Positions 1 through 9,910 are shown, counted from the stretch's first letter. The stretch is DNA of 64,000 nt from DATFMH01 sp035267045 (GCA_035267045.1 DATFMH010000069.1:10360-74359); one strand, 5' to 3'. Numbers and translations are program-made. Notes: generated by a model from the sequence alone, not told the origin.

Positions 1-2
1 AT

Positions 3-809
3 TACGCCTGGAGTTGGGGGTATTATATACAGCATCTTTCAGCAGTTGTACTTCCGCTTGGGTTAGCGAATTATATGGATGTAAGCGTATTCTTCCATCA
101 CAATTACTCTCTTATCCTGGCATTGCTTGCCACTGCAACCGCTTTGTTGGGCTTCTTTCGTGTGTATCGCTGGAGTTATGCGGTAACGATACTTCTTTTT
201 CATCTCATTTATATATCCCGGTTTTCGCAAGGGGAAATTTCTCATGGAGCCAACATGTTAGGAGTGTCCATATTGTCTATTGCCATAGCAACCATGAGCT
301 TCGCAAACGAAAAAGAGGTACAAAAATTCACATGGGGACTGATCGTTTTTCTAGTTGGTTTCAGTTACACTTCAGCGGCCTTTTGCAAACTATTCGGAAC
401 GGGATTAAATTGGGCGAATGGCAGTCACTTATGGTTATGGATGCATGAATTGGCAACTGATAGACTATCAGAAAACGGAGCGTTTTCATTTAACTTCCTT
501 CAGAAGCTATTATTTCAACATCATTGGATGGCCACAACTATTCTTATGTCCGGCTGGATAGTGGAGTTTTTAGGATTCACGTTCTGGATAAACAAACTCC
601 GTCCCTATATCACAACACTTCTAATCGGAATGCATGTAGGGATCTATTTAAGTATGCGTATCAATTTTGTGGATAACTTCGCATTTATGCTGATTATGAT
701 CGGATATCCCTGGGACCATCTCATTCATCATATACGCGAAAAATATGCGGATACATTCAAAGGACTTAAATCATCCCGGATATTATACCCATTTGGTTCC
801 CAACATTAA
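3..809 (+). CDS. Multi-pass integral membrane protein, 5' end outside window
   Basis: The frame is open from the first bases, so the gene begins upstream and the methionine at base 75 is internal. The visible ~269 residues are highly hydrophobic, with about six membrane segments separated by short loops carrying His, Trp and Arg. The layout (a run of helices, a loop with a WANGSHLWLW-type segment, then more helices) recalls HTTM / vitamin-K-dependent carboxylase-like or DoxX-like membrane proteins, but I do not recognise a diagnostic motif, so the family is a guess. No partner gene is visible downstream; a repeat-rich spacer follows. Confidence 0.6.
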   Translation, partial: YAWSWGYYIQHLSAVVLPLGLANYMDVSVFFHHNYSLILALLATATALLGFFRVYRWSYAVTILLFHLIYISRFSQGEISHGANMLGVSILSIAIATMSFANEKEVQKFTWGLIVFLVGFSYTSAAFCKLFGTGLNWANGSHLWLWMHELATDRLSENGAFSFNFLQKLLFQHHWMATTILMSGWIVEFLGFTFWINKLRPYITTLLIGMHVGIYLSMRINFVDNFAFMLIMIGYPWDHLIHHIREKYADTFKGLKSSRILYPFGSQH

Positions 810-949
810 ATATCTATTAGTTCATTCATTTCCAAGTGGCACGCCTTTGTGCCTTTGAAATAAAAAATCACATCCCAAAATAAAACAAGAATAATACCTC
901 TGCTGATCTATTATTATATATCCATGAGAATTCATCATTTTTATGTAAT

Positions 950-1207
950 TTAACCTGAATTCGACATAAGTAAATTATGGTACACTAGTTCCAAATATAA
1001 CGATGACGATGGATGATAGAACCTGTCTGCCGGCAGGCAGGTGTAGACGGTAGTTGTCCGGATGCTATGATCTCTTTTCATAATTAAACAAAAGATAAAT
1101 GAAAATAGAAGCTCGGGTTAGAAACCTAATTCATTATTACAAATCGGTCACCGTCCAAGGTCAACCGTCTAAATCCTAATTGTTTAATTATATAGAATTC
1201 AGGTTAA
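950..1207. repeat. Region bounded by 13-base inverted repeats
   Basis: TTAACCTGAATTC (950-962) is matched exactly on the other strand by GAATTCAGGTTAA (1195-1207). The enclosed sequence codes for nothing and carries the GCCGGC-centred palindrome. It could be a small non-autonomous element, or chance, since the arms contain an EcoRI-type palindrome. Confidence 0.4.
1021..1042. repeat. Extragenic palindrome centred on GCCGGC
   Basis: A 22-base near-perfect palindrome (ACCTGTCTGC / CGGCAGGCAGGT, one mismatched pair). Fifteen bases of it, TGTCTGCCGGCAGGC, recur exactly at 57876-57890 in another spacer, so this is a dispersed repeat. Confidence 0.7.
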
Positions 1208-1247
1208 TTTATATTCAAATATCAGTGACATTAATATCATAAAGAGG

Positions 1248-1625
1248 ATGACTTCAGAAATTACTATAGTGGATAAATTTATCATTATCGGTGACAGGGT
1301 ATTATTAAAACCTAAATCTAAAGATAATAAGACCAAAAGTGGTCTTTATCTGCCACCCGGAATACAGGAAAAAGAAAGCATCCAAAGTGGTTATGTGGTA
1401 AAGACAGGACCAGGATACGCAGCTGCCCCGCCGTCTGATATCGATGAGCCATGGAAAGAAGCGGCTGACAGTCCTAAATATATACCTTTGCAGGCTAAAC
1501 CCGGTGATCTGGCTATTTATTTGCAAGGCCAGTCACATGAAATTGAATACGAAAACGAAAAGTATATCATAGTTCCTCATTCAGCAATCTTGTTACTTAT
1601 AAGGGATGGCCTAACTGCTGGTTAA
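1248..1625 (+). CDS. Divergent GroES/Cpn10-family co-chaperonin, not linked to groEL
   Basis: 125 residues. GDRVLLKPK near residue 16 and KPGDLAIYL near 84 are the beta-barrel signatures of chaperonin-10. The mobile-loop region reads TKSGLYLPPG, with LYL where the GroEL-binding IVL tripeptide normally lies. An insertion of about 25 residues (PGYAAAPPSDIDEPWKE...) sits after the first strands and makes the protein longer than the usual ~95 residues. This long form is a known second Cpn10 type in Bacteroidota-like genomes. No groEL is adjacent. The start has AAAGAGG directly before ATG, closer than usual. A cytosolic co-chaperone role is inferred. Confidence 0.8.
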   Translation: MTSEITIVDKFIIIGDRVLLKPKSKDNKTKSGLYLPPGIQEKESIQSGYVVKTGPGYAAAPPSDIDEPWKEAADSPKYIPLQAKPGDLAIYLQGQSHEIEYENEKYIIVPHSAILLLIRDGLTAG

Positions 1626-1719
1626 CAGGGAATAAACTCATTCTGACCGCTGTTTATAAATGATTAATTTGTATATATTTACGTAAACTACGTTTATCAC
1701 GACAATTAAAGGGGGATTT

Positions 1720-2637
1720 ATGAATATCAGCCGTCGACAATTTTTATCTCAAACGGCAATGGCCGCCTCGGTAAGTTTGCTTCCTCTACCGGGATGGTTG
1801 TTCAAATCCGACGATAGTCATTTTCATGAAATACAAAAAGGCATCGGAACGTATATCAATCGTGGCGGGACAATCGGCTGGTATACCCGGAATGATGTAC
1901 TTGTTGTTATCGATACACAATTCCCTGATACGGCTAAAGATTTTTTAATGGGTGTGCAAAAACGATCTAAACGTGAGATTGATGTTCTCATCAACACCCA
2001 TCATCACCGTGATCATACCGGTGGAAACCCCATCCTCAAGCCGGTTGCAGTAAAAGCAGTTGCCCAGAAAAATGTACCTGTCTTGCAAAGACAAGCCGCT
2101 GAAAAACAGGGAACACTCGATAAACAAGTATATGCTGATACACTTTTTGAAAAAGAATGGTCGCAGGATATGGGAAAAGAAAAGATAAACTGCACCTATT
2201 ATGGTCCCGCACATACCGGTGGCGACTCCATTTCCCATTTTGAGAATGCGAATATTGTTCATATGGGTGATCTTATCTTCAATAGAATTCACCCTTTTAT
2301 CGATATTGACGCCGGGGGATCGATATTACACTGGAAAGAGATCCTGGATCAGACATTAAAAAAATATGATAATGAAACTGTATTCATTTTTGGTCACGGA
2401 AACGAGAAGTACGGTGTCACCGGTCATAAAAAAGATGTCGCTGTACTCAGAGATTATTTCGATGCTTTGCAGGAACATGTTCAAAAAGGTATACAGACAG
2501 GAACGTCGAGAAATGAAATCACAAGTCTAAAGACACTGAAAGGTTTTGAAGACTTTAAATCCTATGGAGAACATTTCAGCCTGCCCTACAACATTGGCCT
2601 GACCTATGATGAGATGAAAAAAGTGGAACGCGGATGA
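1720..2637 (+). CDS. Tat-exported metallo-beta-lactamase-fold hydrolase
   Basis: 305 residues starting after a good ribosome site (AAAGGGGG). The N-terminus has a twin-arginine signal, SRRQFL at residues 4-9, then a hydrophobic stretch ending near residue 28, so the folded enzyme should be exported. The zinc-binding HHHRDH motif is at residues 94-99. A later His (GPAHTGGDS), Asp (VHMGDLIF) and His (FGHGNEKYG) complete the two-metal site. The substrate is unknown; the family includes beta-lactamases, glyoxalases and SoxH-like enzymes. The gene stands alone between two spacers. Confidence 0.85.
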   Translation: MNISRRQFLSQTAMAASVSLLPLPGWLFKSDDSHFHEIQKGIGTYINRGGTIGWYTRNDVLVVIDTQFPDTAKDFLMGVQKRSKREIDVLINTHHHRDHTGGNPILKPVAVKAVAQKNVPVLQRQAAEKQGTLDKQVYADTLFEKEWSQDMGKEKINCTYYGPAHTGGDSISHFENANIVHMGDLIFNRIHPFIDIDAGGSILHWKEILDQTLKKYDNETVFIFGHGNEKYGVTGHKKDVAVLRDYFDALQEHVQKGIQTGTSRNEITSLKTLKGFEDFKSYGEHFSLPYNIGLTYDEMKKVERG

Positions 2638-2780
2638 CGCAGATTTTTTAATAAAAGACGACGGATCACGAGTCCTCAGATAACAGATGAGCCAGAAGCA
2701 AGTAACTAACCGTTTATCAGCGATAATCTGTGTAATCGACGAATCAGACAAAAAAACGTCCACTCTCAACCTATGACCGG

Positions 2781-2862
2781 TGGGCTCCACTTAAAAAGTG
2801 GTGTCCACCTTTTCATTCTCCTTGCCTGTTTTAGATGGACACCACTTTATAGGTGGAGCCCA
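2781..2862. repeat. MITE-like inverted repeat
   Basis: The arms 2781-2809 and 2834-2862 match as inverted repeats at 26 of 29 positions around a 24-base loop. Each begins TGGGCTCCAC on its own strand and contains GTGGTGTCCA. Each arm also folds on itself (CCACTT AAA AAGTGG on the left). Long arms with almost no interior fit the two ends of an insertion sequence brought together (a MITE) or a strong cruciform. No transposase with such ends is visible in the window. Confidence 0.7.
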
Positions 2863-2981
2863 TTGAGTAAAATCTTAAAAATAATCCAGGTCCATCCTTA
2901 CAATACTGATTCTAAAAAGAAAGATAACCACAGAGAACGAAATAATATTGAGTAATTTGTGTTTAATCAAACAATAATAAT

Positions 2982-3095
2982 CTGTCATTTCGACCGAAGC
3001 GGAGAAATCTATCAACGGATAGATACTTCATATCATTTATAAACACATGAATGTTTAAAGCCTTTATAGATCCCTCCATTTCGTCGGGATGACAG
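2982..3095. repeat. Paired extragenic repeat (CGACCGAAGCGGAGAAATC type)
   Basis: CTGTCATTTCGACCGAAGCG at 2982 and its imperfect reverse complement ending in GTCGGGATGACAG at 3095 form a divergent pair about 50 bases apart. The same repeat, on its own, is at 16299-16327. Such units are dispersed, non-coding repeats in Bacteroidota-like genomes. Confidence 0.65.
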
Positions 3096-3400
3096 TGTTG
3101 AGCTGCTATAAGATTAAGAAATCGAAGCATCAACGTGTTTTAATGTTTGTAACCTGGAACATTATCCTGAAAACGGGTCACAAGCTGCAAACATGCAACC
3201 TACTTTAAAGCGGATCCACTTCTATCAGCCCGACGGAATTAAACCCTTTGTCCGAGTCCTTTCATAAAGCTGAACTAATACTGTTTACCAATCACTGTTA
3301 ACTGTAACGCGCCATGCTCTTTGCTCTGTGCTGCAAATCTGCGCAGATCCGTGGCTTATTTCCCCGTTCTCCGTATTCCGGTTTCATCTGCGGTTCATCA

Positions 3401-6400
3401 TCAATAATCGTACTTCCAGAGCACGTCGATACCGGTTCTGGAGTTCTCACTTTGGGTTAATATCAATTCCAGGTTTCTCTTGAGATAATATTGCAGAATC
3501 ACCTGGCTTACCGGATTATTGCCACCCAATTGTTGTAATACCGCCAGGAATATTTTATCCGTAATGTACTTACCTGCTTTAATCGTCGTACCATTACCCG
3601 CAGCATGATTTGAATTGTCTATTTGGATTAGATCAATACCTAGTTTATTGGTAGCCAACGATTCGACACGATCCATCAGTAAATTCATAAGGGCATCTTT
3701 TGCCACTTGTTTGCCATTAGCACTCGAAGAACCCGAAAACGATTGCTCCCACGAAAGGAGAGCGTTAAACGGACGGCCAAATAAGGTATAGCTGATTATA
3801 TTTTTCAGATCCATTTTAGGATCACTATCATAATTGAATTTTGGATCATTGACTGTACCCGTTATTAAATAATAAATCGAAATATCGTTAGGTTGGCGCA
3901 ACTGATATAGCGTTTTTATTTTGAGCTGTGGATTTGTTGGATCTCCTTTAAATACAATGCGCCCTGTTTGCATCTCAAATCGTTTCCCCAATTGGGTAGC
4001 ATAACCCTGATCACTGTCGAATTCTCCGAATACTTTCAAGTCGCCTCCCGTTTTCTTGGAAACCTCCACTTTCCCATTTAATTCCAACGCCATTTCGGGA
4101 GATGTTCGGTTTCTAAGCCAGAAATTACGAATTATATTCAGATTCATATCCACATCAAGAGAATCATACAACGAGATATCGCTATATTTTTTTTGTTGGT
4201 TCAGCTGCACGGTTTCAACACTTTTTGTACCAAAATTATCCAGGTATATTGTTCCATTATTAACCGACAGATTTCCCCGCAGCCTGGGATGCGTCAACGA
4301 ACCTGTTAATGTGGTATTCATACTGATAACCGCTTTATAATTTCTGGTATTAATTACCCTGAAATTATCAGCATTCATCTGCAAATTCAGGCTTTGAGTT
4401 TGATATCCTTTTAATGAAATATCACCTGTAGCAGAGAAATTTCCATTACTGCTTGCCTTACATTTATTGAGTATAATTTTACCTGGTTTAAACGCCATAT
4501 CCGCAGTAATATCTTTTAGACGTATATTAGCGGGGATGACTTTCAAACTCCCGCCTTCCAAATTCATATTTCCATTCATAACAGGATTTCCGATGGTTCC
4601 AGTCACTTTTATTTTTCCGTTTAACATCCCTTGCATCTCTTTCATCTCATTTGGACTTACAAATTCATTGAGAGCTGCAAGATTAAATTTGTTTGTATTA
4701 ATACGGGCATCGATCGAATCTTTTTCCTGCGGCAGGTTGATATCAAACTGTTTTAGATTAAGTCTGAATGGAAAACTGCCGGTAATTTCAGCGGCAGTTT
4801 GTTTCAGTGAAATGATCTTACCATGAAAGGCAATTTGCTTTTTCTTTTGTTCATACTGGAAATGTGCTTTAGCCGTATCAATGGCTACATTCGAAAAATC
4901 AGCATTACTGAGAATAAAATTACCGGTTATATCCGGCGATCCCGCTTTACCCGTTAAACGGCCGTTAAACTGAGCTGTTCCAGTCACATCCTCAAAGCCC
5001 AATTTTTGTAACAATTCTTTATAATCGGATAAATTCACTGGTTCCATCTTTAAGCTGCCATTAATCGGTTTACTGAAAAATGTCGTATCAAACGAAGTGG
5101 GATTTCCTAAACGGAACGGTAGATTTGCTTCGCCGACCAATAATCTATTCCCCTTATCTTCTATAAACCCATCGGCCGTTAACTGTCCTTTAACAATATT
5201 AGCCTTTACTCTTATCGTGTCTAATTTGATGTCCTTATATGACAAACCGGCAAATGATAAATTGGAATGCATGGTTACCTTCTTATTGATGATATCAAAA
5301 TCTGCGTGACCGGATACTTCTCCACCATACTCTTTATTTTGCAGGAATACATCCTGTATAGAACCAAAATTCAAATTCCTCGCATCAAAAAAGCCTTTTT
5401 GAGACTTACTGTTCAGCTTATCCACATAAATCCTGAACATGGCATTATTACCGTCCTCTATTTGGAGTGTATCTGTTCGGAGAGTGTTATGGGTGTAATA
5501 AATATATCCGGGCTTACGCAGCGTCAGTGTTCTGTTTGTCGTTTTACAGAAAAAATTCTGAATGGATACAAAACTCGAATCCGCTGAATAATAATACCCG
5601 CCTTCCTGCTGTGCTCCAGCTTTTTCACGGATATTGAGATCAAGTTTGTAATCACCTTTAACCGTTTTATCACGTACTTCACCTGATGAATGAAGCTGAA
5701 AATCTTGCAATTTTAACGTCCCTACCTGAGGTTTTTTTAATTCAAGATAAGCCTTGTAATCTGGATGTCTCGTTAAATTTACCTGCATTTGGCCCTGCAT
5801 TTGACTGATCCTGACAGTATCATAACGGATATCATTCAAATATAACTCAGCTATAAATACTAATTTATTATTCTTCATCTTGATATCACCCATCATATCA
5901 CCGCGAGTCTGTAATTTTTTTACGCCGAACAGAGGTGCAAGTGAGTGAATATCTTTTACCTTTAGATCATATTGGAGTTTGTTTTTGGGATCATCATAGT
6001 GAAACAGATTCTGCCGGGCTTCGAACGAACCATCGGCAATTCCACTTTTTATTTGTGTATTTTTCAAATATAAAACAGAATCTTTTACGCTTATATCCGC
6101 CCTCATCTTGTGAAGTAACTCTTTGTTAACAATAGACGAATCGGCATTCAGGTGCGCCTTGATATCCAGCCCTTTCAAACCAAAATTTTTCCCGTTTCCC
6201 TTCAGGACGATATTAAGTGATGTCGGATACTCTTCAAGGCTCCCTAATTCTGTTAAATTCAGTTGATGCGTTTCAAGAGCAAATGTATAAGTCGGTTCTT
6301 TCTTTGCCCAAAGACTATGAGCCTTTAACCCGATACTGCCTTTTTTGAATTGAATATGTGTTTTTCCTTCTACCAGGCTATCGGTAAGACTGGCTTCCAG

Positions 6401-7876
6401 CGAACCGCCGGAAAACGGGATTTTTCTATAACTACCCGGTAAAAGATTCGCCCGTAACTTCCATGCATTCTTGTTCGGCTGTAATCCTGCCCCCGAAGCT
6501 GTTGCTTTTACATTCAAATCGCCTGTCTGCGTACTGTCGGATAGCCAATATGCAGGATTTAGATTACGAACAGTGGCTTCGGCTTGCCATTCGGGATCAT
6601 TTGCCCAGAGGTTTGTTGTATTGACCTTCATATATATGTTCTCATTACCTCTCTGAGCTTCCAGCTTCAGACTTGCATCATCTGGCTTTACATCTATGGT
6701 AATATCCGACTTGTCAACATGATAATTATCCATATCCAGATCCCGTAACCCGGCTTTACCCTTTAGCTTCGCTTGCTTGTAATTTTTTAATGGAACGTCA
6801 CCACTCAATGATAACCTCGCTGATTGTATTTTCGGATATTGATCATTATTCATCAGTTGAGCGAGGTTCATACTATCTGCTTTAACAGATACCCTGGTGA
6901 TCGAAATCGCCGGTTTTATGCGAAAATGGCTTTCCAATTCCAGCCGTTTAATGTTGTCACTTTTAAGATCTACTTTTAACCCGGTGTTATCGTAATTACC
7001 GCTCAGAGACAACGTTATATTGGTATTATCCGTTGAAGGATAGGAATTCATTACCGCTTTTATATCTTGCCAGGCAACCGGCTCTCCCTTAAGATTGAAT
7101 TGATATGATGCGGATGTGGAATCACCCGAAAACGTTCCACCAGCCTTGATCATACTTTGCCCCGTAGCCAGTAACAGGTTCTCAATATTATAACTGTTCT
7201 CCGTCGCCTTACCTTCGGTTTTAAAAATAACCGGTTCGCCCAGAGAAGGATAATGCACTTTTAGAGACAGGGATTTCAAATCAAATTGATAACCAACCCT
7301 CTTCAATTGAAATCCGGAATGCATTGTTATCTCATCAAGATATAAGGTAGTATCAGGAATCGAATATGGCGAATTAACAGATATATGACTATTACGCAGT
7401 TTAATATCATTAAACATTAGGGGGATATTACCACCACCTTTATTATTAGTCGTATCTGCCGGTAACATATTCATCACATTCCAGGTACTGTCAGTTTCCT
7501 GGATCATTTTTACCTGTAACCCCTGAAATGTGATGGATTGTACCGTATGAGGAATACCAATCAGATCAAAAATATTATATGATGCTTGAAGTGTATCGAG
7601 GTGAAGAACAGTATCCTTTGAAATAACATTAATATTCGTTGCTGTTATCCCCTTCCATAAATCACCGTGTATTGCACCGATTTCTACAGATCCGTTAATA
7701 GATCCGGAAGCTATCGATTCAATTTTTGTTTTCAGGAATTTTAATACCGGCTCAGACTTCAGGGAAAAACGCAGAATACCCAATAAAAGCAAGATGGACA
7801 ATGGTAAAAGCCACCATTTGCTTCTTGCTTTCAACCAATTTAAGAGGATACTATGTTTATTTTTATTCTCGGTCAT
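3401..7876 (-). CDS. tamB: TamB-like translocation/assembly module protein
   Basis: 1491 residues with one N-terminal membrane anchor (about residues 18-36) and then a very long periplasmic stretch of repeating amphipathic beta strands (DLNVKATASG- and GNFILSNADF-like segments). This is the pattern of the TamB/AsmA-like hydrophobic-groove proteins that bridge inner and outer membranes. The last ~450 residues match the TamB C-terminal (DUF490) type, including GELSV-like strands, GRIVFKGDPTNPQL and YYLKRNLELILTQSENS-like endings. It starts 6 bases after the Omp85 gene, so the two are co-transcribed and should act together in outer-membrane protein insertion or lipid transport. Confidence 0.9.
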   Translation of the reverse strand: MTENKNKHSILLNWLKARSKWWLLPLSILLLLGILRFSLKSEPVLKFLKTKIESIASGSINGSVEIGAIHGDLWKGITATNINVISKDTVLHLDTLQASYNIFDLIGIPHTVQSITFQGLQVKMIQETDSTWNVMNMLPADTTNNKGGGNIPLMFNDIKLRNSHISVNSPYSIPDTTLYLDEITMHSGFQLKRVGYQFDLKSLSLKVHYPSLGEPVIFKTEGKATENSYNIENLLLATGQSMIKAGGTFSGDSTSASYQFNLKGEPVAWQDIKAVMNSYPSTDNTNITLSLSGNYDNTGLKVDLKSDNIKRLELESHFRIKPAISITRVSVKADSMNLAQLMNNDQYPKIQSARLSLSGDVPLKNYKQAKLKGKAGLRDLDMDNYHVDKSDITIDVKPDDASLKLEAQRGNENIYMKVNTTNLWANDPEWQAEATVRNLNPAYWLSDSTQTGDLNVKATASGAGLQPNKNAWKLRANLLPGSYRKIPFSGGSLEASLTDSLVEGKTHIQFKKGSIGLKAHSLWAKKEPTYTFALETHQLNLTELGSLEEYPTSLNIVLKGNGKNFGLKGLDIKAHLNADSSIVNKELLHKMRADISVKDSVLYLKNTQIKSGIADGSFEARQNLFHYDDPKNKLQYDLKVKDIHSLAPLFGVKKLQTRGDMMGDIKMKNNKLVFIAELYLNDIRYDTVRISQMQGQMQVNLTRHPDYKAYLELKKPQVGTLKLQDFQLHSSGEVRDKTVKGDYKLDLNIREKAGAQQEGGYYYSADSSFVSIQNFFCKTTNRTLTLRKPGYIYYTHNTLRTDTLQIEDGNNAMFRIYVDKLNSKSQKGFFDARNLNFGSIQDVFLQNKEYGGEVSGHADFDIINKKVTMHSNLSFAGLSYKDIKLDTIRVKANIVKGQLTADGFIEDKGNRLLVGEANLPFRLGNPTSFDTTFFSKPINGSLKMEPVNLSDYKELLQKLGFEDVTGTAQFNGRLTGKAGSPDITGNFILSNADFSNVAIDTAKAHFQYEQKKKQIAFHGKIISLKQTAAEITGSFPFRLNLKQFDINLPQEKDSIDARINTNKFNLAALNEFVSPNEMKEMQGMLNGKIKVTGTIGNPVMNGNMNLEGGSLKVIPANIRLKDITADMAFKPGKIILNKCKASSNGNFSATGDISLKGYQTQSLNLQMNADNFRVINTRNYKAVISMNTTLTGSLTHPRLRGNLSVNNGTIYLDNFGTKSVETVQLNQQKKYSDISLYDSLDVDMNLNIIRNFWLRNRTSPEMALELNGKVEVSKKTGGDLKVFGEFDSDQGYATQLGKRFEMQTGRIVFKGDPTNPQLKIKTLYQLRQPNDISIYYLITGTVNDPKFNYDSDPKMDLKNIISYTLFGRPFNALLSWEQSFSGSSSANGKQVAKDALMNLLMDRVESLATNKLGIDLIQIDNSNHAAGNGTTIKAGKYITDKIFLAVLQQLGGNNPVSQVILQYYLKRNLELILTQSENSRTGIDVLWKYDY

Positions 7877-7882
7877 AAAATG

Positions 7883-9910
7883 CTAAAAAACGTCCCCGAT
7901 ACTGAAGTGAAAGGCTATACGCTGCCAGCTTTGAGAACCGTGATATACGCCGTTATAATAATTCAGATCAGCATAGGTCGGATTAAGTTTGTAGCCTACA
8001 TCAAGGCGAACCGGCCCAATGGGTGATTGGTAACTCAAACCGGCACCGATACCATATTGCATGGCATCATAATTGATTTGGCGTATTCGGCTTTTAAATG
8101 ATTGGGAATTAAAAAACGTTACATCTGAAAAACGTTTCCAAACCTGCCCACCATCCATAAAAGCTGCTATTCCCAGACCTTTTATGAGGAAATTGAGTTG
8201 ATGACGAAGTTCCAAATTGAAAGAAAAATTAATACGCCCGCCATCAGGAGCATATCTTTTAAAGTCACCATTATTATTCAGGAGAACACGCTTTGGACCC
8301 AATTGCTGCCGATACCATCCCCTGACAGATCCATATCCGCCGGCAAAATAACGAATACTGGCAGGTAGTGAATCACTTTGAGGCGCAAATATAACACCAC
8401 CATTAGCACGAAACACAAAATCCATTCCATCAGATATACGCATTAAATGCCGGATATCCAGAGTTGCTTTTTCGTAAGTATATGAACCCGTCTTCAAAAA
8501 TCCAGAAAATTCCAGATATGGGTTTATAATCCACCCCGTATTGCCTCCAACTACATTTTGCCTGTAAAACCCGGCAAACTGTAACGATGAGATATTATAT
8601 AGCTGAGTACTATCGGGCAAATTGATATTCACATTTTTCTGCATGAGATTGTTGCGGGTATACTCATATGATATCGAAGTAGTTAGATTTCTGGTATGCT
8701 GATAAACAAATGAATTATTCACACCACCACTCATCAATTCATACCCGGGTTCTAAACGGTGATCAAAAAAAGGAGACACGACAAAACTGCTTTTATTATT
8801 TACAACATACGGTATCAAATAATCGATTCCGGCCCGCTGTTCTATAAAAGATGCTCGTCCCGATATTGAAAAATTATGCGCATTGCCAAATGGATTGCGA
8901 TGCGTCCATGATATCTGTCCACGTAAATATTCCGAAGTACCAAAACCGACTCTTATTTCGAGAGACCTCAATTTATGTTCACGGACATTTATCTTAACAT
9001 TGACTGTAGAATCGATAGGTTGATCCGGAATATCAATTGTAACAAAGCGGAATAGTGGTTGATTAAATATGATCTGCTGAGCAGAACCTATCTTTTTTTG
9101 ACTAAATTTTTGCCCAATTTTGAGTCCTGACTCTCTTCTGACCAGCCTTTTGGATACTGTTTTTTCACCATCAACCTCAATGTGACTCAAATAGCCAATA
9201 GGGCCCGGTTGCAGTTTTACTTTCAGTTGTGCAGTGTGATTAAGGGAGTCCGTTTTCGAGTCTACCGTAACATTGGCGAATGTGAAACCAAGATTTTTCA
9301 GTGTTGATGTAAACTCACCGTTTACTTCTGGTATTTTTATCGCTTCGAAGCGCTTACCTACTTGCAGAGGTTGATGGTTTTGCGCTTTTTCATATGACGA
9401 ACTTTCTTTTATTATTTTTGCAAAACGTTCTTTACCATCAATTTGATAATCAACTTTTTTAATAATGATTGGTTTCCCTTCATCAACATTAAAAAAAACT
9501 TCGCGTTTCCATGACTTATTTCCATCTTTTACATCGTAAGTGACTTTGACGTCTGGAAAACCCCGCCTTTGATAGAAATGCTCCAGGCGTATAACATCTT
9601 TTTTCACTTCGGTTTCAGAATATTCATGCCCGCTTCGATTCCAAAATCGTAATTTTTGGAAAAACGATGGGGCATCCGTAGCAATCGCTTCTTTTAAAAT
9701 TACATCAGGATAGGTTTTATTACCGGTGATTGCCACTTTCCATACTTGTGGCAAATCTGGCCTGGAGGCTAGCATGACAGACTCATTGCTATACTCATTC
9801 ATACGCAGATAACTACATTCCGCCCGATATGGAATGAAGCTGAATAAGATCACAAAAAAGGATATAGCTATAAATCCGGCAGCCGAATAATTACAACGCG
9901 ACTTCTTCAA
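7883..9910 (-). CDS. Omp85-family outer-membrane assembly protein (TamA/BamA-like)
   Basis: 675 residues. The only usable early start is TTG at 9910; an in-frame stop lies just upstream, and the signal peptide (hydrophobic residues about 12-28) supports it. About residues 55-320 hold POTRA-type repeats (WKVAITGNKTYPD; IGYLSHIEVDGEKTVS). The rest is a 16-strand type barrel with the conserved loop motif GSVRGW and a C-terminal strand ending in Phe. Pairing with tamB directly downstream favours TamA over BamA. It acts in outer-membrane protein folding or TAM-type export. Confidence 0.88.
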   Translation of the reverse strand: MKKSRCNYSAAGFIAISFFVILFSFIPYRAECSYLRMNEYSNESVMLASRPDLPQVWKVAITGNKTYPDVILKEAIATDAPSFFQKLRFWNRSGHEYSETEVKKDVIRLEHFYQRRGFPDVKVTYDVKDGNKSWKREVFFNVDEGKPIIIKKVDYQIDGKERFAKIIKESSSYEKAQNHQPLQVGKRFEAIKIPEVNGEFTSTLKNLGFTFANVTVDSKTDSLNHTAQLKVKLQPGPIGYLSHIEVDGEKTVSKRLVRRESGLKIGQKFSQKKIGSAQQIIFNQPLFRFVTIDIPDQPIDSTVNVKINVREHKLRSLEIRVGFGTSEYLRGQISWTHRNPFGNAHNFSISGRASFIEQRAGIDYLIPYVVNNKSSFVVSPFFDHRLEPGYELMSGGVNNSFVYQHTRNLTTSISYEYTRNNLMQKNVNINLPDSTQLYNISSLQFAGFYRQNVVGGNTGWIINPYLEFSGFLKTGSYTYEKATLDIRHLMRISDGMDFVFRANGGVIFAPQSDSLPASIRYFAGGYGSVRGWYRQQLGPKRVLLNNNGDFKRYAPDGGRINFSFNLELRHQLNFLIKGLGIAAFMDGGQVWKRFSDVTFFNSQSFKSRIRQINYDAMQYGIGAGLSYQSPIGPVRLDVGYKLNPTYADLNYYNGVYHGSQSWQRIAFHFSIGDVF

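Larger units (their letters stand above)
810..1247. other. Repeat-bearing spacer
   Basis: This 438-base spacer has no credible gene. It contains a near-palindrome (1021-1042) and a pair of 13-base inverted repeats (950-962 and 1195-1207) that bracket about 230 bases. The rest is AT-rich and includes scattered ACCGTCT-like words that recur at 28557-28590. Confidence 0.6.
2638..3400. other. Long spacer packed with extragenic repeats
   Basis: This 763-base spacer between a rightward and a leftward gene has no plausible gene. It holds a MITE-like inverted repeat (2781-2862) and a divergent repeat pair (2982-3095). It also has words typical of degenerate intergenic repeats in this phylum, such as ACGCAGATTTTTT near 2637, ACCACAGAGAACG near 2929 and CTGCGCAGATCCG near 3339. 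Confidence 0.6.

Noticed and set aside
2773..2955. Small rightward open frame over the inverted repeat
   Set aside because: Its first half is the palindrome itself and no ribosome site or known family supports it.
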